This document shows, in pieces, positions 7,766 to 21,712 of a stretch of DNA of 64,000 nucleotides; the stretch's first letter is position 1; every line of letters begins with the position of its first letter. Source of the stretch: Pseudomonas sp. RIT-PI-S (GTDB lineage Bacteria > Pseudomonadota > Gammaproteobacteria > Pseudomonadales > Pseudomonadaceae); the NCBI RefSeq assembly GCF_025642975.1, contig NZ_JANZKJ010000002.1, positions 248,001 to 312,000 on the forward strand, in the 5' to 3' direction. Under the pieces are notes generated by a model that was given only the letters and a program-made list of their open reading frames with translations, was not told the origin of the DNA and did not search any database. A program made the position numbers and the translations under genes.

Positions 7766-10700
7766 ATGGCGACGACCACCCTTGGGGTCAAACTTGACGA
7801 CCCGACCCGCGAGCGCTTGAAGGCTGCGGCGCAGTCCATCGACCGCACGCCGCATTGGCTGATCAAGCAAGCGATCTTCAATTATCTGGAGAAACTCGAG
7901 GGTGGTGCGTCCTTGACCGAGCTCGATGGCAGCGCTGCCATCGCCAACGACGATGCGGGTGAGGTGCAGGTCGACACGGCTCATCAGTGTTTCCTGGAGT
8001 TCGCCGAGAGCATCCATCCGCAGTCGGTGTTGCGTGCCGCCATTACCGGTGCCTACCGCCGCCCCGAGCAGGAAATGGTTCCGATGCTGCTGGAGCAGGC
8101 GCGCCTGCCGGCAAGCATGGCCGAGGCCGCGAACAAGCTGGCTGCCGGCATCGCCGAAAAACTGCGCAACCAGAAGAACGCCACCGGCCGCGCCGGCCTG
8201 GTGCAAGGCCTGCTGCAAGAGTTTTCGCTGTCATCCCAGGAGGGCGTGGCCCTGATGTGCCTGGCCGAGGCACTGCTGCGTATTCCGGACAAAGGCACTC
8301 GCGATGCACTGATCCGCGACAAGATCAGCAACGGCAACTGGCAGCCCCACCTGGGCAACAGCCCGTCGCTGTTCGTGAACGCCGCCACCTGGGGCCTGCT
8401 GCTGACCGGCAAGCTGGTGTCCACCCATAACGAGACTGGCCTGACCTCCTCGCTGAGCCGGATCATCGGCAAGAGCGGCGAGCCGATGATCCGCAAGGGC
8501 GTGGACATGGCCATGCGCCTGATGGGCGAGCAGTTCGTCACCGGCGAAACCATCGCCGAAGCCCTGGCCAATGCCAGCAAATTCGAAAGCAAGGGCTTCC
8601 GCTACTCGTACGACATGCTGGGCGAGGCAGCGCTCACCGAGCACGACGCGCAGAAGTACCTGGCGTCCTACGAGCAAGCGATTCATTCCATCGGCAAAGC
8701 CTCGCATGGCCGCGGCATTTATGAAGGCCCTGGCATTTCCATCAAGCTGTCGGCGCTGCACCCCCGCTACAGCCGCGCACAGTACGAGCGTGTGATGGAA
8801 GAGCTATACCCGCGCCTGCTGTCGCTTACCCTGCTGGCCAAGCAGTACGACATCGGCCTGAACATCGACGCCGAGGAAGCGGACCGCCTGGAGCTGTCGC
8901 TCGATTTGCTCGAGCGCCTGTGCTTCGAACCGCAACTGGCCGGCTGGAACGGCATCGGGTTCGTGATCCAGGCCTATCAGAAGCGTTGCCCCTATGTGAT
9001 CGACTACGTCATCGACCTCGCTCGCCGCAGCCGCCACCGGCTGATGATCCGCCTGGTCAAGGGCGCTTACTGGGACAGCGAGATCAAGCGCGCCCAAGTC
9101 GAAGGCCTCGAAGGCTATCCGGTCTACACCCGCAAGGTGTACACCGACGTGTCCTACATCGCCTGTGCCCGCAAGCTGCTCTCGGTGCCTGAGGCCATCT
9201 ACCCGCAGTTCGCCACGCACAACGCCCACACCCTGGCGGCCATCTACCAGATCGCCGGGCAGAACTATTACCCTGGCCAGTACGAATTCCAATGCCTGCA
9301 CGGCATGGGCGAGCCGCTGTACGAACAGGTCGTGGGCAAGGTCGCCGATGGCAAGCTCAACCGGCCGTGCCGCGTGTACGCACCGGTCGGCACCCACGAA
9401 ACGCTCCTGGCCTACCTCGTCCGCCGGCTGCTGGAGAACGGGGCGAACACGTCGTTCGTCAACCGCATTGCCGATCACTCCATTTCCATCCAGGAACTGG
9501 TCGCCGATCCTGTCTCCACCATTGAGCGCATGGGCAGCCAGGAAAGCGTCCTTGGCCTGCCGCACCCACGCATTCCATTGCCGCGTGACCTTTACGGCAG
9601 CGAGCGGAGCAACTCCGCCGGTATCGACCTCGCCAACGAACACCGCCTGGCGTCGCTGAGCAGCGCCCTGCTGGCCACTGCCCACAACGACTGGAAAGCC
9701 GGCCCGATGCTGGGCTGTGAACCTACGCCAGGCACCGCACAGCCGGTACTCAACCCCTCCGATCACCGTGACGTGGTTGGCCATGTGCAAGAAGCCGACG
9801 TGGCCGATGTGGACGCCGCCATCCAATGCGCGCTGATCAACGGGCCGATCTGGCAAGCCACTCCGCCGGCCGAGCGTGCCGCCATCCTGGAACGCGCCGC
9901 CGACCAGATGGAAGCGCAGATCCAGCCGCTGATGGGCCTGCTGGTACGCGAGGCGGGCAAGACCTTCGCCAACGCCATCGCCGAGGTACGCGAGGCGGTA
10001 GACTTCCTCCGCTACTACGCCGTGCAGGCGCGCCACGACTTCAACAACGACGCTCACCGGCCTCTGGGCCCGGTGGTCTGCATCAGCCCATGGAACTTCC
10101 CGCTGGCCATCTTCACCGGCCAGGTCGCCGCAGCCTTGGCCGCTGGTAACCCGGTGCTGGCCAAGCCCGCGGAGCAAACCCCCCTGGTGGCGGCGCAGGC
10201 CGTACGCCTTCTGCTCGAAGCCGGGATTCCCGAGGGCGTGGTACAGCTGCTGCCTGGCCGCGGTGAAACCGTGGGCGCCGGCCTTGTGGGCGACGAGCGC
10301 GTGAAGGGCGTGATGTTCACCGGCTCCACCGATGTGGCAAGGCTGCTGCAACGCAACATCGCCGGGCGCCTCGACAGCCAGGGCCGGCCGATTCCGCTGA
10401 TCGCCGAAACCGGCGGGCAAAACGCAATGATCGTGGATTCCTCGGCGCTCACCGAGCAGGTAGTGATCGACGTGGTGTCCTCAGCGTTCGACAGCGCCGG
10501 CCAGCGCTGCTCGGCGCTGCGAGTGCTGTGCGTGCAGGAAGACAGCGCCGACCGTGTCATCGAGATGCTCAAGGGCGCCATGGCCCAGGCCCGCCTCGGC
10601 AACCCGGAGCGCCTCGCCGTAGACATCGGCCCAGTGATCGACGCCGAAGCCAAAGCTGGCATCGAGCAACACATCCAGGCCATGCGCGAAAAAGGCCGCA

Positions 10701-11716
10701 CGGTGTATCAGGTGGCGATCGCCGACACCGCCGAATGCCGCCGTGGCACTTTCGTGATGCCAACGTTGATCGAGCTGGAAAGCTTCGATGAGCTCAAGCG
10801 CGAGATCTTCGGCCCGGTATTGCATGTGGTGCGCTACAAGCGCCGGGAACTCGATGCGCTCATCGGCCAGATCAACGGCTCGGGCTATGGCCTGACCCTG
10901 GGCGTGCATACCCGCATCGACGAAACCATCGCCAAGGTCACCGAAAGCATCAATGCGGGCAACATCTATGTGAACCGCAACGTGGTCGGCGCTGTGGTGG
11001 GCGTGCAGCCTTTCGGCGGCGAGGGCCTCTCGGGCACCGGGCCAAAAGCCGGTGGGCCGCTGTACCTGTATCGCCTGCTGTCCACGCGCCCGGCGGATGC
11101 AGTCAGCCGGACCTTCGACCGCAGCGACCTGAGCTCCCCAGACAGCCGCGTTCACGATGCACTGCTCAAGCCTCTGCACTCGCTCAAGGCGTGGGCCGAA
11201 AACACCCAGCAGTCGAGCCTGGTGGACCTGTGCAACCAGTTCGCGGCGCAGTCCCAGAGTGGGGTTTCACGCTTGCTGCCTGGCCCCACCGGCGAGCGCA
11301 ACAGCTATGTGATCCTGCCGCGTGAACACGTGCTCTGCCTGGCGGATACCGAAGCCGACCTGCTCTGCCAATTGGCGGCGGTGCTGGCGGTCGGCAGCCG
11401 CGCGGTTATGGTCGAAGGCGACGTGGCACGCACGCTGTTTGGCCGGTTGCCCAAGGACGTTCAGGGCCGCGTGCAACTGATCGCTGACTGGAAGCGTGAC
11501 GAAGCAGCGTTCGACGCAGTGATCCACCACGGCGACTCGGACCAGCTGCGCGGGGTATGCGAAACCATCGCGGCGCGTGCCGGCGCCATTGTCGGCGTGC
11601 AGGGGCTATCCCACGGCGAGACCAACATCGCCCTGGAACGCTTGGTGATCGAACGTGCGGTGAGCGTAAACACCGCTGCCGCGGGCGGTAACGCCAGCCT
11701 GATGACCATCGGCTGA
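7766..11716 (+). CDS. putA: Trifunctional PutA: proline dehydrogenase, P5C dehydrogenase and transcriptional repressor
   Basis: Oxidises proline to glutamate in two steps and represses its own operon when proline is scarce. The 1316-residue protein starts with a ribbon-helix-helix DNA-binding domain (about 1-48, with RTPHWLIKQAI). The FAD proline dehydrogenase barrel spans roughly 260-560 (GPGISIKLSALHPRY, RLVKGAYWDSEIKRAQ, ATHNAHT). The aldehyde dehydrogenase module spans about 640-1120, with SPWNFPLAIF and catalytic Cys915 in SAGQRCSALR. A C-terminal domain completes the channelled tunnel, as in other long PutAs. GAGGATAATTAA precedes the ATG. Confidence 0.97.
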   Translation: MATTTLGVKLDDPTRERLKAAAQSIDRTPHWLIKQAIFNYLEKLEGGASLTELDGSAAIANDDAGEVQVDTAHQCFLEFAESIHPQSVLRAAITGAYRRPEQEMVPMLLEQARLPASMAEAANKLAAGIAEKLRNQKNATGRAGLVQGLLQEFSLSSQEGVALMCLAEALLRIPDKGTRDALIRDKISNGNWQPHLGNSPSLFVNAATWGLLLTGKLVSTHNETGLTSSLSRIIGKSGEPMIRKGVDMAMRLMGEQFVTGETIAEALANASKFESKGFRYSYDMLGEAALTEHDAQKYLASYEQAIHSIGKASHGRGIYEGPGISIKLSALHPRYSRAQYERVMEELYPRLLSLTLLAKQYDIGLNIDAEEADRLELSLDLLERLCFEPQLAGWNGIGFVIQAYQKRCPYVIDYVIDLARRSRHRLMIRLVKGAYWDSEIKRAQVEGLEGYPVYTRKVYTDVSYIACARKLLSVPEAIYPQFATHNAHTLAAIYQIAGQNYYPGQYEFQCLHGMGEPLYEQVVGKVADGKLNRPCRVYAPVGTHETLLAYLVRRLLENGANTSFVNRIADHSISIQELVADPVSTIERMGSQESVLGLPHPRIPLPRDLYGSERSNSAGIDLANEHRLASLSSALLATAHNDWKAGPMLGCEPTPGTAQPVLNPSDHRDVVGHVQEADVADVDAAIQCALINGPIWQATPPAERAAILERAADQMEAQIQPLMGLLVREAGKTFANAIAEVREAVDFLRYYAVQARHDFNNDAHRPLGPVVCISPWNFPLAIFTGQVAAALAAGNPVLAKPAEQTPLVAAQAVRLLLEAGIPEGVVQLLPGRGETVGAGLVGDERVKGVMFTGSTDVARLLQRNIAGRLDSQGRPIPLIAETGGQNAMIVDSSALTEQVVIDVVSSAFDSAGQRCSALRVLCVQEDSADRVIEMLKGAMAQARLGNPERLAVDIGPVIDAEAKAGIEQHIQAMREKGRTVYQVAIADTAECRRGTFVMPTLIELESFDELKREIFGPVLHVVRYKRRELDALIGQINGSGYGLTLGVHTRIDETIAKVTESINAGNIYVNRNVVGAVVGVQPFGGEGLSGTGPKAGGPLYLYRLLSTRPADAVSRTFDRSDLSSPDSRVHDALLKPLHSLKAWAENTQQSSLVDLCNQFAAQSQSGVSRLLPGPTGERNSYVILPREHVLCLADTEADLLCQLAAVLAVGSRAVMVEGDVARTLFGRLPKDVQGRVQLIADWKRDEAAFDAVIHHGDSDQLRGVCETIAARAGAIVGVQGLSHGETNIALERLVIERAVSVNTAAAGGNASLMTIG

Positions 11717-11732
11717 CAGCGGCCTGTAGCGC

Positions 11733-11763
11733 AAAACGGCTCGGCGATTCGCCGGGCCGTTTT
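11733..11763 (+). terminator. Terminator of putA
   Basis: AAAACGGC and GCCGTTTT form the outer stem, continued inward by CGGCG and CGCCG around ATT. The hairpin lies right after the putA stop and ends in a T-rich stretch (TTTTCGTTT). Confidence 0.85.
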
Positions 11764-11894
11764 CGTTTGGGTGGCTGCCGCTCGCGTGGTGTTATCGGCA
11801 ATGCGCTTTGACAGAAGACCAAAGGCGCGGGTTAGAATCGGTTGGCACGTTCTCTGCACGTGCCTCCCCCTGGATTTTGAACGGAGTACTGCCC

Positions 11895-13637
11895 TTGGAT
11901 GCCGCTACCATCAACAGCCTGTTTCTGATCGGCGCGTTGCTGGTCGGTGCGAGCATTCTGGTCAGCTCGCTGTCCTCGCGGCTCGGCATCCCAATCCTGG
12001 TCATTATTCTTGCGGTCGGCATGGTGGCGGGCGTCGACGGCGCCGGGATCGTGTTCGACAACTACCCCACTGCCTACCTGGTCGGCAACCTCGCGCTGGC
12101 CGTGATCCTGCTCGATGGCGGCCTGCGCACGCGCGTGGCCAGCTTCCGAGTCGCCCTCTGGCCGGCGTTGTCGCTCGCCACCGTAGGGGTGCTGATCACC
12201 ACCGGGCTGACAGGCTTGGTGGCCGCCTGGCTGTTTAACCTGAACTTGATGCAGGGCCTGCTGATCGGCGCGATCGTCGGTTCCACGGACGCCGCCGCAG
12301 TGTTCTCGCTGCTGGGCGGGAAGGGCCTGAACGAGCGGGTGTCCGCCACCCTGGAGATCGAGTCCGGCAGTAACGACCCGATGGCGGTGTTCCTCACCGT
12401 CACCTTGATCGATGCGCTCGCCAGCGGGGAAAACGGCTTTCACCTGAGCCTGCTGCTGCATTTGGTGCGCGAGTTCGGCATCGGTAGCTTGCTGGGGCTG
12501 GGCGGGGGCTGGGTAATGCTTTATCTGGTCAACCGCATTAACCTCGCGAACGGGCTCTATCCCTTGCTGGTCATCAGCGGCGGCCTGGCGGTGTTCGCGC
12601 TGACCAACGCTGTGCATGGTAGCGGTTTCCTGGCGGTGTACTTGTGCGGGTTGGTGTTGGGCAACCGGCCGATTCGCAGCCGCCACGGCATCCTCCATAT
12701 GCTCGACGGCATGGCCTGGCTGGCGCAGATCGGCATGTTCCTGGTGCTCGGGCTGTTGGTTACCCCGCACGAGCTGTTGCCGATCGCCTTGCCGGCGTTG
12801 GGTTTGGCGCTGTGGATGATCCTGTTCGCACGGCCGCTGTCGGTGGCGGTCGGCTTGATTCCGTTCAAGGCCTTCCATGGCCGCGAAAAGGTCTTCATCA
12901 GCTGGGTGGGCCTGCGCGGCGCAGTGCCGATCATCCTGGCCGTGTTCCCGCTGATGGCGGGGCTACCCCAAGCCCAGCTGTACTTCAACCTGGCGTTCTT
13001 TATCGTGCTGGTTTCGTTGCTCGTGCAGGGCACCAGCTTGCCGTGGGTTGCCAGGCTGTTGAAGGTCACGGTACCGCCAGACCCGGCACCTATTTCCCGT
13101 TCCGCCCTGGAAGTGCACCACACCAGCGAGTGGGAGCTGTTCGTCTACCGTCTGGGCGTAGAAAAGTGGTGCATCGGCGCTGCCTTGCGGGAGCTCAAGA
13201 TGCCCGAAGGCACGCGCATCGCCGCGCTGTTTCGCCACGAACAACTCTTGCACCCCTCGGGGAGCACGGTACTGGAGGTCGACGATATTCTCTGCGTCAT
13301 CGGCCATGAGCATGACCTGCCTGCCCTGGGCAAGCTGTTCAGCCAGGCACCGCAGCGAGGGCTGGACCTGCGTTTCTTCGGCGACTTCGTTCTCGAAGGC
13401 GATGCCGAGCTGGGCGCGGTAGCGGCGCTCTATGGCCTTCAGCTCGACGGCGAAGACCCGCAGACCACCCTTGGCCGGTTCATCAGCCACCGCGTTGGCG
13501 GGGCGCCAGTGGTCGGCGACCAGGTGGAATGGAACAGCACCCTGTGGACCGTCGCCGCCATGGATTCCAACCGCATCGCCAAGGTGGGTGTGCGCTTCCC
13601 CGAGGGAGCCAAGCCAGGGCCAGGGCTGTTTTTGTAG
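11895..13637 (+). CDS. nhaP2: Potassium/proton antiporter of the CPA1 family (NhaP2/CvrA)
   Basis: Exports K+ in exchange for H+, helping cell-volume and pH control. I start it at the TTG at 11895, eight bases after GGAG, giving 580 residues and an N-terminus ([20 protein letters not shown]) that enters the first membrane helix directly. About 12-13 helices are followed by a cytoplasmic tail with an RCK_C-like region (about 395-480) and a C-terminal CorC/HlyC-like region. [15 protein letters not shown] is the ion-path motif. It is probably an independent unit after the putA terminator; its neighbour on the other side is also an osmotic-stress gene. Confidence 0.92.
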   Translation: MDAATINSLFLIGALLVGASILVSSLSSRLGIPILVIILAVGMVAGVDGAGIVFDNYPTAYLVGNLALAVILLDGGLRTRVASFRVALWPALSLATVGVLITTGLTGLVAAWLFNLNLMQGLLIGAIVGSTDAAAVFSLLGGKGLNERVSATLEIESGSNDPMAVFLTVTLIDALASGENGFHLSLLLHLVREFGIGSLLGLGGGWVMLYLVNRINLANGLYPLLVISGGLAVFALTNAVHGSGFLAVYLCGLVLGNRPIRSRHGILHMLDGMAWLAQIGMFLVLGLLVTPHELLPIALPALGLALWMILFARPLSVAVGLIPFKAFHGREKVFISWVGLRGAVPIILAVFPLMAGLPQAQLYFNLAFFIVLVSLLVQGTSLPWVARLLKVTVPPDPAPISRSALEVHHTSEWELFVYRLGVEKWCIGAALRELKMPEGTRIAALFRHEQLLHPSGSTVLEVDDILCVIGHEHDLPALGKLFSQAPQRGLDLRFFGDFVLEGDAELGAVAALYGLQLDGEDPQTTLGRFISHRVGGAPVVGDQVEWNSTLWTVAAMDSNRIAKVGVRFPEGAKPGPGLFL

Positions 13638-13772
13638 CCGCGCATGGGCGTGTGCGTAGCCTGCGAACAGCGCCACAGCGGTTCGCGGGCATCGCCCACG
13701 CCGACAGCGGTGGCCGTAGTTGGTCTAAAGCCCGTAAAATACCGCGTTCAGTCATTTGACCTGCCTCTGAAC

Positions 13773-18576
<4,804 letters not shown>

Positions 18577-18651
18577 GCAGCGGGCCGGCTCCTCGCTTAA
18601 ACGCGCCCTTGTTCCTGTATGATCGCGACATCAGGACCAGGCCCTACCCCC

Positions 18652-20853
18652 ATGGCTTCGAAACCTTTCGGGAATACCCTGCGCCGCCTCTGGGCGCGAG
18701 ACAAATTCAGCTACAGCATTCGGGTATTCATCGCCCTCACCGGGAGCATGGCGCTGTGCTGGTCGCAGAACGAGCTGCATATGCTGATCCCGTTGTTCTT
18801 GGGGATCATCGCAAGCGCCCTCGCCGAAACCGACGATAACTGGCAAGGCCGCCTGACCGCCTTGCTGGTGACGCTGGTGTGCTTCAGCGTCGCCGCGTTC
18901 TCGGTGGAGCTGCTGTTCCCTTACCCGATCGTATTCGTTACGGCGATGGCCCTGGCGAGCTTTTCCCTGACCATGCTTGGGGCTTTGGGCGAACGCTACG
19001 GGGCGATCGCCTATGCAACCTTGATTCTCTCCGTGTACACCATGATCGGGGTGGACCAACGCGGCGGCGAACTCACCAGCTACTGGCACGAGCCTGCGCT
19101 GCTGGTGGCCGGCGCGGCGTGGTACGGGGTGCTCTCGGTGCTATGGCAGGCGATGTTCTCCAACCAACCGGTGCAGCAAGGGCTGGCCAGGGTGTTTCGT
19201 GAGCTGGGCCTGTACCTGAAGATCAAGTCTTCACTGTTCGAACCCATCCGCGGCCTGGATGTTGAAGGCCGGCGGCTCGAGCTGGCTCGGCAGAATGGCC
19301 GCGTGGTGGCGGCGCTGAACACCTCCAAGGAAATCATCTTCAACCGGGTGGGCAGCTCACGCCCTGGCTCGAAGGTCAGCCGTTATTTGAAGCTCTATTT
19401 CCTTGCCCAGGATATTCATGAGCGCGCCAGTTCCACCCATTACCCCTACAACGCCCTGGCCGAGGCCTTCTTCCACAGCGATGTGCTGTTTCGCTGTCAA
19501 CGCCTGCTACGCCAGCAAGGCAATGCCTGCCAGCGGCTAGCCGAAGCCCTGCAGCTGCGCCAGCCCTTCGTTTACGACGACACCTTCGCCGAGGCACTGA
19601 GCGACCTGCATGCCTCTCTGGAGCACCTGCGCATCCAGAGCAATCCGGCCTGGAAAGGCCTGTTGCGCTCATTGGGGGCACTAGCCACCAACTTGGGAAC
19701 CCTGGACCACGTGCTCAGCGACGCGAGCAACCCCGACACCCTGGCAGAGGCCACCGACAGCAGCCTGCTGGACCGCTCGCCGCGCAGCCTCAAGGATGTG
19801 TGGCTGCGGCTGCGCCAGCAGTTGACTCCAACCTCCTTGCTGTTCCGCCATGCGCTGCGCCTGCCATTGGCGCTGACTATCGGCTATGTGATGGTGCATC
19901 TGATCCACCCGAGCCAAGGCTATTGGATCATCCTGACCACGCTGTTCGTGTGCCAGCCCAGTTACGGCGCCACGCGTCGCAAGCTGGGCCAGCGCATCAT
20001 CGGCACGGCGATCGGCCTGACGGTCGGCTGGGCGCTGTTCGATCTCTTCCCCAGCCCGGTCATCCAGTCCTTGTTCGCGATCGCCGCGGGGCTGGTGTTC
20101 TTCGTCAACCGCACTACCCGTTACACCCTGGCGACGGCGGCCATTACGCTGATGATCCTGTTCTGCTTCAACCAGACCGGCAACGGCTACGGGCTGTTCC
20201 TGCCGCGCCTGCTCGATACCCTGCTGGGTAGCTTGATCGCCGGCTTGGCAGTGTTCCTCTTCCTGCCGGACTGGCAGGGCCGCCGCCTGAACAAGGTGCT
20301 GGCCAATACGCTGAGCTGCAACAGTGCTTACCTGCGGCAGATATTGCGCCAGTACGCCGAGGGCAAGCGAGACGACCTCGCCTACCGATTGGCCCGGCGC
20401 AATGCGCACAATGCTGATGCGGCGCTGTCCACCACGCTGTCGAACATGCAGCTCGAGCCAGGGCATTTCCGTAAGGAGGCCGATGCCGGCTTTCGCTTTC
20501 TGGTGCTCTCCCACACCTTGCTCAGCTACCTCTCCGGCCTGGGCGCGCACCGTGGCACCAGCTTGCCGGAACCGGTACGCGATGAGCTGATCGCAGGTGT
20601 GGGCGAACAGTTGGCGGCGAGCCTGGAAGAAATCGCCAAGGGCTTGGCCGAACGCAGCAGCGTGGCCGTACACAACGAGCAGGAGCAGGCATTGGCTGAA
20701 CAACTGGAGCAGATGCCCGAAGAACTCGATGAAAGCCAGCGGCTGGTGCAAACCCAGCTGGCCCTGATCGCCCGCCAGCTGGCGCCCTTGCGGACCATGG
20801 CGGCGCATCTGGCACAGCCGCGGCCTGCCAACCGGCCCGCACCGGGCCTATAG
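18652..20853 (+). CDS. yccS: YccS/FUSC family inner-membrane protein
   Basis: A 733-residue membrane protein of the YccS/YhfK family, related to aromatic-acid exporters (FUSC). I start it at 18652 (MASKPFGNTLRRLWARDKF). Two membrane blocks, roughly residues 20-150 and 390-530, are separated and followed by helical cytoplasmic regions, the usual duplicated layout. The second block carries HPSQGYWIILTTLFVCQPSYGATR. Substrate unknown. Its stop interlocks with the stop of the convergent binding-protein gene: both lie within the six bases CTATAG at 20848-20853. Confidence 0.88.
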   Translation: MASKPFGNTLRRLWARDKFSYSIRVFIALTGSMALCWSQNELHMLIPLFLGIIASALAETDDNWQGRLTALLVTLVCFSVAAFSVELLFPYPIVFVTAMALASFSLTMLGALGERYGAIAYATLILSVYTMIGVDQRGGELTSYWHEPALLVAGAAWYGVLSVLWQAMFSNQPVQQGLARVFRELGLYLKIKSSLFEPIRGLDVEGRRLELARQNGRVVAALNTSKEIIFNRVGSSRPGSKVSRYLKLYFLAQDIHERASSTHYPYNALAEAFFHSDVLFRCQRLLRQQGNACQRLAEALQLRQPFVYDDTFAEALSDLHASLEHLRIQSNPAWKGLLRSLGALATNLGTLDHVLSDASNPDTLAEATDSSLLDRSPRSLKDVWLRLRQQLTPTSLLFRHALRLPLALTIGYVMVHLIHPSQGYWIILTTLFVCQPSYGATRRKLGQRIIGTAIGLTVGWALFDLFPSPVIQSLFAIAAGLVFFVNRTTRYTLATAAITLMILFCFNQTGNGYGLFLPRLLDTLLGSLIAGLAVFLFLPDWQGRRLNKVLANTLSCNSAYLRQILRQYAEGKRDDLAYRLARRNAHNADAALSTTLSNMQLEPGHFRKEADAGFRFLVLSHTLLSYLSGLGAHRGTSLPEPVRDELIAGVGEQLAASLEEIAKGLAERSSVAVHNEQEQALAEQLEQMPEELDESQRLVQTQLALIARQLAPLRTMAAHLAQPRPANRPAPGL

Positions 20854-21588
20854 GCCGTAGCGCTTGAACAACCGAGCCAGCGAACCATCGTCGCGCATGG
20901 CCGCGATGGCCTGGTCGAACCCAGTAACGATGGCGTCGTGTTCAGGGTGCTTGAGGCTCACCAGGATATGCAGGCTGTTCTCGGCCAGCGGCGGCTCCAG
21001 CAGCTCAACCTGATTGCGCACCGCCAGTGGTTCCTGGTTGAGCTGGTAAGTGGCAACGTATTCATCTTCGATGGCCAGCTTGACCCGCCCCCCGAGCAAC
21101 ATAGTGATTGCCGCGGCAAAGTTCTGCACAGGGACTTTCTGCAGCTGAGTGGCGTTATCGAAGTCTGGGGAGTAGGCATAGCCACGCACCACTGCGATAG
21201 GGTATGGGGCCAGCCCTTGTAGACCGTTGCTGAAGTCGACATTGCTGTCACGCCGGCGGATAAAGCGGACGCGGTTGGTCAGGTAACCGCTGGAGAACTT
21301 CCCTAGCCGGGCTCGCTCGGCGGTGTACCAGGCGTCGACCAGCACATCGTAGCGGCCGTCGCCAATGCCTAACAAAGCACGGGCCCACGGCACCTCATCA
21401 ACGTGAACGCTATAACCCGCGCGTTCCAGGGCCATGCTCACGATGGCCGTTGCCAGGCCGCCTCCTTCCATCCTGGCGTCGGAAAAAGGCGGCCAGGGGT
21501 CTGCAACCAGCCGAAGCGTTTCGCTCCAACCGCTGCCCGGCGCTATCAGCATGACCACAACACAACAGCATCGAAGCGATCGCCACAT
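20848..21588 (-). CDS. Orphan periplasmic binding protein (SBP_bac_3-like)
   Basis: A 246-residue exported protein resembling amino-acid ABC-transporter binding proteins. I start it at 21588 (MWRSLRCCCVVVMLIAPGSGWS), a good signal peptide preceded by AGGATA. The mature part begins ETLRLVADPWPPFSD and ends in RLFKRYGL, both typical of the family. No permease or ATPase gene lies nearby, so it may serve a distant transporter or act as a ligand sensor. It lies downstream of the REC-GGDEF-EAL gene in the same direction, about 120 bases away. A similar orphan occurs at 40.8 kb. Confidence 0.85.
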   Translation of the reverse strand: MWRSLRCCCVVVMLIAPGSGWSETLRLVADPWPPFSDARMEGGGLATAIVSMALERAGYSVHVDEVPWARALLGIGDGRYDVLVDAWYTAERARLGKFSSGYLTNRVRFIRRRDSNVDFSNGLQGLAPYPIAVVRGYAYSPDFDNATQLQKVPVQNFAAAITMLLGGRVKLAIEDEYVATYQLNQEPLAVRNQVELLEPPLAENSLHILVSLKHPEHDAIVTGFDQAIAAMRDDGSLARLFKRYGL

Positions 21589-21712
21589 GCTTTTTATCCT
21601 GTTCGGCCGGTGCCTCGGGCGCGCTGCGGTTAGGCCAACTCCGCTGGCAGCCGTGATGGCCAGGTGGTGCTCCCGGCTCGCTTTCCGTAATACGCCACGC
21701 GCTACCTGGGAA

